Shown one piece after another: positions 13,501 to 23,300 of a DNA stretch of 64,000 nucleotides. The notes under the pieces were generated by a model, which had not been told where the DNA came from, did not search any database, and saw only the letters and a program-made list of their open reading frames with translations. The translations under genes and the position numbers were made by a program. The stretch lies in the NCBI RefSeq assembly GCF_002234675.1, contig NC_019870.2, positions 1,570,485 through 1,634,484 on the forward strand. The letters run 5' to 3'. Source of the stretch: Oryzias latipes. Its lineage: Eukaryota > Chordata > Actinopteri > Beloniformes > Adrianichthyidae. Each line of letters starts with the position of its first letter. Positions within the stretch are counted from its first letter, which is position 1.

Positions 13501-15163
13501 CTCCACTTGGTAACCCTGGGTTAATGCACGTGCACAGCAGGTACATAAAGACATTCTCAATGGATCAACGATTTCCAGAGTCACCATGGAAACGCGTGGA
13601 GAAAAAAAGAGAGCGCTATACTTCAGTGAGACGGAGTCTGAGATTTTAATGACGGCGTATGAAGATTATACGTCCATCAATAAAGTAACACGGCTGCATC
13701 ATCAGCAAAAGAAAGAGTTTCTGCTTGGAGAAACAGAACAAAGTAAACGCACGAGTTTCTGATCTTATTTCCAATTACATTGTGATGTATATATAAATAT
13801 AACTTATCCAACTTAAATGAATTACTTCTATTGGTAACAAGTAATTGAGTTAAATTTATTCAACCTAACTTCTTATATCTATAAAACTCAATAATTGTTT
13901 TTACAACTCGAATTTACATTTTTATCTAACTAAATGTCATTTTACTCCAATTCAATTAATATTTTTTCCATCTTAATTTATTATACTTCTTGAACTCTCA
14001 TATGTCTAAGTTTGAGCCGCAGATATACTCATTTTTATAACAATAAAACGGAAGTATTTAATCATTTATCATGACTGACTTTGACTTCAGTTCTTACAAA
14101 ATGACAAAGCAGAAGTGATGGTGAATATCTTCATCCTCCTCCTCCTCCCTCTCACTCATGGTGCAGAAAGAATGAAACATAACAGAACAAATAACTACAC
14201 AAAACACAGTAAAACAGCTAAACAACTAAACACATTTGGTCAAAAAGCCACACTTAAACCCAAATCCGTCCAGACAGGCAAAGGGAATGGTATCCCACAA
14301 TCCCTTGCGGTGCCGATCTAACAGCAGCACCAAAGTTACACCTACTTAATTGAATTAATTTGAATGAAAGTAAAATAACTGTCTGATAACTGTGTGTTAT
14401 TTTTAAACTGACTTAACAAAAAAATGATTTATCTTAACTGAAGCAAATAATGAAGTTAGATCAAAGTAAAAAGTTTCTCTTTCCAACATCCATATGTGGT
14501 CTTATCACCCTCTCATGGTGGAAAAAGTATTATTTGAGCTTCTTCATCCACTAAATCATCTTCAAATGGACACGCCATGCTGCTTCACCTCTCTGAAAAC
14601 AAACTAACCTTCAACTAAACCTGCTCCGGACCAGGTTATGTTCAGAGCATGAGTTGCCATGGCAACTTGACCTACCCTGAAACATACCTCCATTTCTGGA
14701 ACAGAAAGCTGAGGTTATCAACTTCCTTAGCCTCAAACTTATCGTGGGAGCTAGCATAACCTGCTTTCTGGAATACCCCCCAGTTATGTCATGTTGTTGT
14801 TGTGTTTAAGTGGGCGTGGCTAAATGAAACTACAGTTTCTAAGGAGAGCTGCTTCCAGGTAGGGACGTGAAATCCTCGCCTGGATTAATGAGCCTCTGAA
14901 AGCAGCAGAGGAAGCAGCTCCTGAGGAACATGGGAGAGTCTTTCAGGAGAACGTTTGTCTGCAGAGAACTTTCTTCTCTCTTTAGACGGGAAATCAAATC
15001 TTAAATGCGCTTTAAAACAGAGACTTCTACTTGTGTTTCCCAGGACCCGACTTTCCTGGAGAAGAAGGAGCGCTGCGAGTACCTGAAGAACAAACTGTCG
15101 CACATAAAACAGAAGATCCAAGAGTACGAGAAAGTCATGGAGTGGAACGACGGATACACTTAG
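4514..15163 (+). CDS. marveld2: Tricellulin (MARVEL domain-containing protein 2)
   Basis: Tricellulin is a four-pass membrane protein that seals tight junctions where three epithelial cells meet. The coding exons are 4514-5441, 7704-7924, 9102-9134, 9221-9384, 9963-10134, 12682-12732 and 15044-15163. All junctions are GT..AG and the phases join into 562 aa (human 558). The cytosolic N-terminus has a proline cluster ([11 protein letters not shown]) and the conserved [12 protein letters not shown] segment. Membrane segments lie near residues 193-217, 256-280, 295-318 and 346-368. The basic motif [10 protein letters not shown] follows the last one. The C-terminal occludin/ELL coiled coil covers about 449-562 and includes YSEYKEL and LEKKERC. 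I chose the ATG at 4514 because it sits 16 bases after an acceptor and starts the family-like N-terminus; codons upstream in that frame are intronic. ocln, its paralogue, follows in the same orientation, as in human. Confidence 0.95.
5442..7703 (+). other. marveld2 intron between coding exons 1 and 2
   Basis: This 2.3-kb intron contains the foldback repeat at about 5750-6310, short repeated GGAAGCTAGCGGT/GGAAGCTAACGGT motifs near 6515-6560, a C-rich tract near 6715-6800, and AT-rich sequence up to about 7570. No further exon is supported. Confidence 0.6.
5750..6310. repeat. Foldback (palindromic) MITE-like repeat
   Basis: Two arms in opposite orientation flank a short centre. The core arms are at about 5890-5935 and 6090-6137; both contain ACCAGGTGA followed by CTCTGACCAATCAG and a GACTCAGATTTG block. 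Weaker similarity continues outward, where the left arm reads GCTACGCACGTTTTAAGTCTA and the right arm, inverted, reads GCTACGCATGCTTTTACGTC. This is typical of a non-autonomous DNA element that folds on itself. Exact termini and target duplication are not resolved. Confidence 0.6.
7925..9101 (+). other. marveld2 intron with GGTTCC-rich minisatellite
   Basis: No extra exon is supported in this intron. Its main feature is a tandem array at about 8887-9040. The rest looks unique or contains old unrecognised repeat sequence. Confidence 0.5.
8887..9040 (+). repeat. 11-bp minisatellite (TGTGGTTCCAC-like)
   Basis: About fourteen tandem copies of an 11-bp unit TGTGGTTCCAC or TGCGGTTCCGC are present, with scattered substitutions and one-base length changes. 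Long open frames across it are artefacts of the repeat. Confidence 0.8.
10135..10843 (+). other. marveld2 intron upstream of the Harbinger-type element
   Basis: This stretch is non-coding. It includes an uninterrupted run of about 21 G at 10323-10343. The open frame near 10559-10963 runs into the neighbouring transposon terminus and has no support as a gene. Confidence 0.5.
10844..12618 (+). mobile_element. PIF/Harbinger-type DNA transposon remnant with HARBI1-like N-terminus
   Basis: The ends are inverted repeats: GGGCCTGTTTCACAAAGGAG on the left matches the complement of CTCCTTTCTGAAACAGGCCC on the right, and the subterminal AACTCTGAGTT motif is also inverted. A 3-bp direct repeat CTG flanks the element (10841-10843 and 12619-12621), as expected for Harbinger elements. 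Inside, from 11178 on the + strand, a short frame begins [14 protein letters not shown] and ends ..FLFERYRF, resembling the start of HARBI1-type transposases. The catalytic remainder is not seen. The element is therefore non-autonomous and lies in a marveld2 intron. Confidence 0.75.
12733..13370 (+). other. marveld2 intron segment with 27-bp minisatellite
   Basis: This intronic stretch between coding exon 6 and the second Harbinger-type element holds the 27-bp tandem array at 13062-13215 and no coding exon. Confidence 0.5.
13062..13215 (+). repeat. 27-bp minisatellite
   Basis: Five to six tandem copies of a 27-bp unit containing AGTAACTTTTACTAGAGTAA then CCCAAAT are present. Central copies are identical and edge copies have drifted, which suggests recent slippage or unequal-exchange expansion. 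Confidence 0.9.
13371..14781 (+). mobile_element. PIF/Harbinger-type element with Myb/SANT-like ORF fragment
   Basis: The inverted termini are GGGGGGTATTCCAGAA on the left and TTCTGGAATACCCCCC on the right. G and C runs at the edges hide the target duplication. After 13585 on the + strand a reading frame starts [19 protein letters not shown] and continues through ILMTAYEDY, resembling the Myb/SANT-like DNA-binding partner encoded by Harbinger-type elements. It soon runs into non-coding AT-rich sequence, so the element is non-autonomous. It sits in the last marveld2 intron, about 750 bases from the transposase-carrying relic. Confidence 0.6.
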
Positions 15164-15750
15164 ATCCTCCTTCAGAAGCGACTTTTGGATCGCGGGGAAA
15201 ACCAAAAACCACCAGCTTTCTGTCTGAACGCATCTCCACGGGTCTGTAGGGACTCTGTTCGGTAGTTTGGTGTTTGTTAAAAAAGCCTTCCTCGTTTATC
15301 CAAAGAACTTTCAGCTTTGCGACAAAAACGGCAGACGGAGAGGCTGAACGTCCTCCAACACTAAAACACACTTCCAGATTCAAAGGACTTTGTGTCCCCC
15401 AGGAATCTGGGTTCTTTCATTTCACACTAATCACAAAATGCACTTGACATGAAATCTGAAACCTGATGACGGATCCATCAGAAAAACAGCAAAGCACATT
15501 CAGTTTTCTCTTTTCTTTCCATCTAAATGCAGAAAAGTAAAGTTTCATTCGAAAGGCAACTCAAGGCGGTGAAGGGACCGAGGGGTTAACGGCCATCAGG
15601 TGACGGACCCGTCTGCTGCCCGATGTGGAACAGAACCTTTTAAATGTGGCATTCTGTTTGCTGACCAGCAGGGGGCGACGGTCAGACTGTGGAGAAACGT
15701 TGGCTAACTGCTCATCTGCTTTGGAATAAAAACTTTGAGGTTTTCTTTCA
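15164..15750 (+). terminator. marveld2: marveld2 3' UTR and polyadenylation signal
   Basis: The TAG stop at 15161-15163 is followed by about 560 bases without a gene, then AATAAA at 15725-15730 and a GT-rich stretch. This is the first canonical signal in a suitable position, so the transcript probably ends near 15745-15760. Confidence 0.6.
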
Positions 15751-15759
15751 GAAAGTGTC

Positions 15760-16970
15760 TCTGAAAAAAATCCAGGACGAGTCTACTTTAAAAGAAAAAA
15801 GAGTTCTGATTCTGAAATCTTTATGATTTTGAAGGAGTTTGGGGTTTGAACCAAATCCTCTAAAAAAAAAAAAGAATCAACTTTTTGCTGGTAAAAACCC
15901 CAAAATGGTCCAAATATACAAAGAGTAATTAGATGCTGCTGCAGAAATGTAAAACAGATGTAGATGTAAAACGACACTGGATTACCTCCAATATCTGCTC
16001 ATTTTACAGCATTATGAATCTGCTTCATCGCTGTCTTGTCACTGAAACTGAAAATACATGCGTGTCTGACTCTTCCTGTCAAAGCTTTTGTAATGATCTG
16101 TTCCAGCATTTCACTAATTAAACATTTTATATTTTCAAGATGACTTTGTGTTCCTTCACTAAAGACGGTCGAACTGCAAACCTATGAAAACGGTTTCTTC
16201 AAGTGAAAATAAAGAATTTCTTCCATAAAGAAAGAAAATTGCAAAGCGAGTTAGGACACGGTGGAATCTGTGCCGCTGCTCTGAAAGTGGTTCCTGTTTT
16301 TCAGGCAGATCAAAATGAGACCAAACTTTGGAGAAGTGAAAAGTTAAATGTCAGCTGCAGGTTTTTGCTGATTCCATTAGAAAAGAGGACATTTGGGGAA
16401 AAGGTTCTTCATTTCTGCTTTAGGGATCATTATCTGCACTTTATTATATTCTGTTATAGTTTTATTGTATTTTAAATACAAAATGAAAATCTGGTAGTTT
16501 ATTTAATTTTTTTATTTTAAGGTTTTCTTTTGCACTTCATTGTATTCATTATTTATTTTATTTAAGAATTATTTAATTTAATTATGTACTTATTTTTATT
16601 GTTTATTTTATTTTTGTTTTAATTTTTTACTTAATGCTTACTTCTGCCAGCAATTGCAAGATGAAACTCTGGTAGTTCATTTAATTTTATTTTAGTTTTT
16701 TTTGCACCTCATTTTATTTATTTTATTCAAGATCTATTGTGTTTTATTCTTTTTTGAATAATTTTTATTAATTGTTTATTTTGTTTTAATTTACTCAAAG
16801 CTTACTTCTTTTGGCAATTAGAAGATAAAAAATCTAAAAATCTTTTTTCCTTTTTTTTTTTTTGCATCGTTGGGCCTCCATACTTTCCTGTGTTTATGTT
16901 TACTCGCCTCCATGTCGTAAACAACAGACAAACGGCTTAAAAAAAAACAGGCAAACGGCTTCCTGTCTGT
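15760..16970. other. Intergenic region between marveld2 and ocln
   Basis: This AT-rich stretch has no supported gene. It contains a local duplication at about 16477-16835. Confidence 0.5.
16477..16835 (+). repeat. Diverged tandem duplication, unit about 185 bp
   Basis: Two adjacent AT-rich segments share the same ordered blocks: CTGGTAGTTTATTTAATTTT or CTGGTAGTTCATTTAATTTT, then TTTTGCAC and CTCATT or TTCATT, then GCTTACTTCT, then GGCAATT or GCAATT. The first copy starts near 16480 and the second near 16668. The copies have diverged by substitutions and small indels. Confidence 0.6.
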
Positions 16971-17069
16971 CCAGGAGAGGGGGCGGGGCTTCGCGGCTCA
17001 TCAAGGTGTGGTCCAGGTTGTTTTGAGCAGCAGTTTCAGTCGAAGGATCTCAGGTGAAAACAGGAACAG
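16970..17069 (+). promoter_or_regulatory. ocln: Likely ocln promoter and non-coding first exon
   Basis: A GC box (GGGGGCGGGGC) lies near 16979. About 90 bases later a good donor (GGAACAG, then GTGAGT at 17070) appears. The first coding exon starts with an acceptor (TTTTAAACAG ending at 17304), so a 5' non-coding exon ending at 17069 fits. The transcription start is not determined. Confidence 0.5.
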
Positions 17070-17330
17070 GTGAGTTCCGAGCTCAGCGCGAGCGTCTGAA
17101 GTATTTTGCGTACTTTTTACACGGTTGTTGGGCAGAGTCCATTTAAAATTAAATATAAAAATCTATTTTGAGTTTTTTTGTGTGTTTCTTTTAGTTATTT
17201 TCCAGGTTCCTGTTTTTCAATTTTGTCTTGTTGTCGAATGTTTAATAGAATCTTTTGTGTCGTAAAACCAAGTTTTGTTTCTCTTTTTTTATTATTTTAA
17301 ACAGATTATTATCCAGTAAATCCATCAGAA

Positions 17331-20300
17331 ATGTCCAGACCCAAAGAAAGTCCTCCTCCCTACGAAGCAGGTGGTTCTTTGTAAGTTACTGTCTTTTTTC
17401 TATTCAAAATTTATTTGAAAAAAATGTCCTGTGGATGGATTTGTACGGAAGGTACAACGAGCAAAAATGTTAAAAAAAAACAACAATGAATGAACGAAAC
17501 GGAAGTTTGATGAAAACCAGAGAAACGCTTTCAGTTTGTTTTATTGGTTTGTGAACTTGTACTTTTTTATTTTCATTTCATTTTCTAAGTAATTAAACCG
17601 TCTTTTGGTATTTTTTTTTATCACAGATTGAAATTCTTTATTCTGCGTTATATTTACAGTAACTGTGTCCCATTTTAAAAATCTCATCCTTTTTCTTCAT
17701 GAAAATCCCTTTAGTCGTATTTATTTTATATTTCACGGCTCCATTTGGTTGAGAATATTGACTGATGGGTTTTTAATGAAAAAAATAATTTATCTTTTTA
17801 CTCTTGTTTTTTCTTTAAATCTCCGAAAGATCTTTGTGAATTTATTGGCTAATTTCGATCATCGGCGTTCACTTTAGCGTTTGGTTTCTTTTGACGGATC
17901 CCAGTTTTTGAATTTTCGCCGTTTGCGTGTTGTTTTTCAGCATCGGCCCGGCTCAGCCGGCCTACTCCTACTACCCCGATGACGAGTTCCAGCACTTCTA
18001 CCGCTGGTCGTCTCCGCCGGGCATCATCAAGATCATGGCCATCATCGTCATCGTCTTGTGCGTGGCCATATTCGCCTGCGTGGCGTCCTCGTTGGCTCAT
18101 GACAGCCCCGGCGCCTTCTCCAGCATGGGTGGATACATGCCGGGATACGGCAGCGGCGGTTACGGCAGCAGCTATGGCGGCGGCAGCTACGGCGGCAGCA
18201 GCTACGGCGGTGGCTATGGGGGAGGCTCGTACGGCGGGATGTACGCTGATCCCCGACAGGGCAAAGGCTTCTTCATTGCTCTGGCAGTGATGGTCTTCAT
18301 CTTTTCTCTGGTTGTCTTCATCATCATCGTGTCCCATCAGAGGTTGACGGAGAGCAGGAAGTTCTACCTGGCCACGGCGATCATCTGCGCCATTCTAGCG
18401 CTGCTGATGTTGATCGGCACCATAGTATACTTGATGGCCGTTAACCCAGCGGCCCAGGCCACCGGCTCCATTATGGGAAACCAAATAGCCAGCATGTGCG
18501 CTCCGTATCAACAGCAGCAGATGATGGGCCCGATGGTCAACCAGTACCTGTACTACTACTGCGTGGTGGAGCCGCATGAGGTGAACGCCGTCCCGTGACC
18601 TCCCTCCAACTTCCTTTCTGCTGCGTTCCCTTCTGAACGTCTCTGGTTCTTCTCGTTTCAGGCCGTTGCCGTCGTGTTCGGCTTCCTGGCCACCGCAGCC
18701 CTGATCATAATGGTCGTCTTTGCGGTGAAAACTCGCCAGAAAATCTCCAGCTTTGGAAAGAGCAACATTTTCTGGAAAAAAGTGAAGGATGTGGAAGAAG
18801 TGGCACCAGGTCAGGATGTAGAAGCCTGGGTAAGAAGCCGCCATCATCAGCGTATGGTCTGTACTGGGCTGTAGTGAGTCTCTACAGGGATCTTTGATTG
18901 ATAGTAATCCATACCATCTGCACAGTGAAGTTATATAAGGAGGTTCTGTCACCTCAGCGCACTTTTGGTTCCTTCGGTTCGGTCCTGAACCGGATCAGGA
19001 CGAGTCCTCGGATCAGAATTCCTGGAACGGGCCAGGAACAGTTGAAACGTAAAATGACACATTAAAGCTGGAACTTAAATCTGCTTTATTTTTTATTTGG
19101 TAGAAAAATGTACTCAAATGTGATTTGTTGAATTTAAAAACAGATCACATGACCCTCTGACCTCACAGGGAACACGATGACTCAGAAACAGAGTTACACT
19201 CGATCAGAAGATGATGTTTATCTGGGTGTAAAGGGACATTCACTCTGGCAAGCTTAGTCCAGGTTTGGTCAGGGTTTAGTCCTGGTTTGGTCTGGATTTA
19301 GTCCTGATCCTGGTTTGGTCTGGGTTTAGTCCTGATCCTGGTTTGGTCTGGGTTTAGTGCTGGTTTGGTCTGGGTTTAGTGCTGGTTTGGTCTGGGTTTA
19401 GTCCTGGTTTGGTCTGGGTTTAGTGCTGGTTTGGTCTGGGTTTAGTCCTGGTTTGGTCTGGGTTTAGTGCTGGTTTGGTCTGGGTTTAGTGCTGGTTTGG
19501 TCTGGGTTTAGTGCTGGTTTGGTCTGGGTTAAGTCCCGGTTTGGTCTGGGTTTAGTCCTGATTTGGTCTGGGTTTAGTGCTGGTTTGGTCTGGGTTTAGT
19601 CCTGGTTTGGTCTGGGTTTAGTCCTGGTTTGGTCTGGGTTTAGTGCTGGTTTGGTTAGGGTGTAGTGCTGGTTTGGTCTGGGTTTAGTCCTGGTTTGGTC
19701 TGGGTTTAGTCCTGGTTTGGTCTGGGTTTAGTGCTGGTTTGGTCTGGGTTTAGTGCTGGTTTGGTCTGGGTTTAGTGCTGGTTTGGTCTGGGTTTAGTCC
19801 CGGTTTGGTCTGGGTTTAGTGCTGGTTTGGTCTGGGTTTAGTCCCGGTTTGGTCTGGGTTTAGTGCTGGTTTGGTCTGGATTTGCTTTTGGTTTCCTCTG
19901 ATGGTTCTGTTGGTCCGAAGGTTCCCCTGAATTCTAGTTTGGACCAAACATGAGAACCTTGGTCCGGTTCACCTCAGTGTGGACGCAGTCTGACATTCCA
20001 AAAAAAGGGGGAGAACTGAGGGGAGGAGGAGAACCAGAGGGAGGAGGTGCTGTTTGGAGGAGAACCAAACAGGCACAGAATGAATCTGAAGAAGTCTGGA
20101 AATGCATTCTGGGTAAAGGAGCAGAGAGGAGCAGGAGCTCCTTCTAACGGCTTTCTCTTTCCTGTGGTTTTGCCTTCACTCCTGGTTGTCATTTCCTGGC
20201 GGTTTGGTCCGGTTTGACCCGCCTCGGTCCGCTTCGGTCTCTGTTTGGTCATCTCTGTGTGAAACCAAGCAGGATAAGAGGTCCAACCGGGCGCTTCCTG

Positions 20301-23300
20301 CTGATTCAAAGCTGGAAACCTAAACCTAAAGGTAGACTCGTCCACAAATTCCTAGAAACTGGGGAAATTTTCCGGTGACTGAGGGTAAAATGTGCTGATG
20401 GGAAAGTTCGTGTTTGGCAGAAACCTGAGCTTTGAATCGGTTCCTTTTTTTCCGGCCAGTTTTGACTTCTCCAAACCGGTTCAACAGTTTGGTTCCCCAA
20501 ACACTTCTGCACAGTGAAAGGTTCTGATTCTGTGGGATCAGGAACATTTTGTCCGCTGAACAAGAAGACAACTTTAAAGAGGCGAGGCTCTTCCTGAAGG
20601 CTTCTCCTGCAGAGGCACCTGCTCGGGATCAGCAGGGAAGTTCGTGTCACAAAGTGGTGAAACCGGTTTCAGAGCGGCGGGGGAAGGGCGGCGTGCAGCT
20701 ACTTCCTTCTCTGGGTTTCAAGGTGTGGCTCTTGGATAACAGTTTCAGGCCGCCGAGCGGCTGGAGGTGAAACGCCGCAGCGTCTTCAGGAAAGAACATT
20801 CCTGACGGCGTTGGAAAGGAAATGCTCTCTGAGACGTTGTCGCCGCGCTGCAGGGGGCGGGGTCACGAGGAGTCGGGATGACATTGAGTTTCGTGAAGTT
20901 CTTAACACTGAGATAAATGAACCGCATCAACCGGTTGGACGAGTCCACGAAAGCCAGCTGCTAGCAGGGGAAGGCGTTTTCTGCTGCGGCGCCATTTCTG
21001 CCGACGGCGTGACTGCAGGGATGGGATTATTGCTGGGGGGCAGGAGGGGGCAAATGCAGCTGCAGTTAAGCACAAAATGCGTTTAATTGAAGCAAACAGA
21101 ATCTTTCTTTTAATGACAGATTTTCAGCAAACCTGTGAAACAAACCCTAAACCCTTTAGATGGACTTTAAAGACGCCGGATGGCCGTTCAGCAGCACCGA
21201 TACCAGAAAACGATGACGGGGACGCCTTTAAGGAGGAAAATAAAGTCATACAATTATGACAATAATTTAATTATGTATTATTATTGATAATGAAGTTGGT
21301 GTTGTCAGCCTCCGTCCACATTTCATTCTCACTAAATCCATCACTGCAGTCATTAACGGTACGGTCATAAAGCTATGGTTTATCATAGGAATCCATGTTC
21401 CCAGAATGCATTTGGACCTCTGTTCTCAGCAACGTTAACTCGACCAAAAAGGCCACCGTACCAGGTCATTATGGGATGTAATCAGAGTAAGAACGTAGCA
21501 ACCATGACGATGAGACACAGCAACTCATTTGAAATGCGGTTTGGATTAGAACATCTTTTAACGTGATCCACATTACTTCTCTCTGTTTTTCTACATGTCA
21601 TGAACATGAATCAGTGAACCTTCATTCCCGACGTCTCCATAGTAACCACCGTGCAGCACGCCTCCATCGTACCACAGCAAAAAGGGTTCAACCAGACCTT
21701 GATACAGACGTTCAAGTTGGTCAGAAAAATGTCAAGTTTGAATCAGCGAAAAGAACAAAGTAGTTTCTTTGCCCCGCCTTCAAAATGCCTGACCAATGAC
21801 TGAAGAGATCTTTAGTCATGTGGTTGCGTTTACAAGCTTTGCCCTGTAACACAGTGGTCCGCCTGACGGTGGACGTGAGGTTCAGGACTCGATCCGGACC
21901 CGCAGACTTTTCCAGTCTGAATGCAGCCTCAGTATTTCAGTTTTTGTGAAACCAAAGCAGAAAACGCAGACGATGTGTTCTACGGGTCTCAAACTGAAAC
22001 ACGACATTGTTTTTTTGTTCGACTGCATTCTCTTAAATTATCGATTTAATATTTCTACGGTGATCCCAATACTCCGTTCTACGGAAGGGAGATTTTGAAC
22101 TGCTTCTCTTTTTATTGGACTTTCTCAAAACATAAACTGTTTGCTGTTTTACATCATCCTTTCACTGATTCACACCTTAATCTACCAAATCCATTAACCC
22201 CCCCACCCCACCCCAAAAGAAGAAGAGTGTCTCTGAAGGCATTGAAAAACCTTGATTATGAACTGAACCAGGAAAAAACTTCAATTCCTCCAAAGGCTGC
22301 ATTCCTTTTTATTCTTTTAGATATAAGTCATCCTTTCTAAAGGATCCCTGACAGCTGAGCCTTAGAAATGCCTTTTCCCTTTTGTTATGGTTATGGATTT
22401 TTCAGAAATATTCCCAATAAAAAAAACTTTGGATCCGGTGAGATCTGTCTAACTCTTCCCCAGAACGTTTGGATATGTTTGCACTCCCAAATACGGTGAA
22501 AGGGTCTTTTAGTTTCCATCTTTTGGGTCAATATCTGGTAAATCTTTGTTGTAATTTCTTTTTAGAGATTTTCTTTCCAGGCATTTAGTTTATGAACTTT
22601 CACATCAAACTCTGAAATGGTTCCTTTTTTTTTTACCATATTTTTCTTCAGAACTGAACATTCTGGTTTGTCGAATGTATTTTTTTTTTTTAACAAAACT
22701 CTAATCTTAATTTATAGAAATGTTTTTTTCTTTAGTTCATTTTCATTTTTAACTCCTTAAAGGACACCAGAATCTGCCAAATATATACAGTAAACCCTCT
22801 TTTTTCGCGGGGGTTACGTTCCAAAAAGACCCCGTGATAGGAAACCCTGAAGTAGAAACCTATTTTTTTTAAACAATTATTATACAATTAAATACTCTAT
22901 TATACATTGAAAAGAAATAACAAACCATTTAACAGGCTCAAGCATTTGTTTCACAAATAAAGGTACTTTAGAAACGTTTTTTTCAACAAATAACTTCTGT
23001 ACTTTACTGTCAAATAATAATAATAATTAATCATCTATGTGAACAGAAGGCTTCAAGTTGCAGAGATTAGCCCCGCCCACCGCGACCCAAGTAATTGGAA
23101 TAAACAGGAGAAAATTTAAAATGATTATGAAAAAAAATACAAAGTACAAAGGAGGTGTCCGCTCTACCTGGGCTAAAAATGTTCTTCCCTCTAATCTGGC
23201 GATGTTATAGTCGTGGTTGAGACGTGTTCATATTTTCAGACCTTGATCCAATAATCAACAATCATCTGATGCTGCAGCCGGTGACTCGGCCCCTCCCACA

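Noticed and set aside
14115-14321. 68-codon frame inside the second Harbinger-type element
   Set aside because: It follows a decayed region, shows no family similarity and is not in line with the Myb-like fragment.
17849-18337. Minus-strand frame opposite the ocln exon (Ala- and Val-rich)
   Set aside because: It arises from the Gly/Tyr repeat-coding DNA of occludin read backwards.
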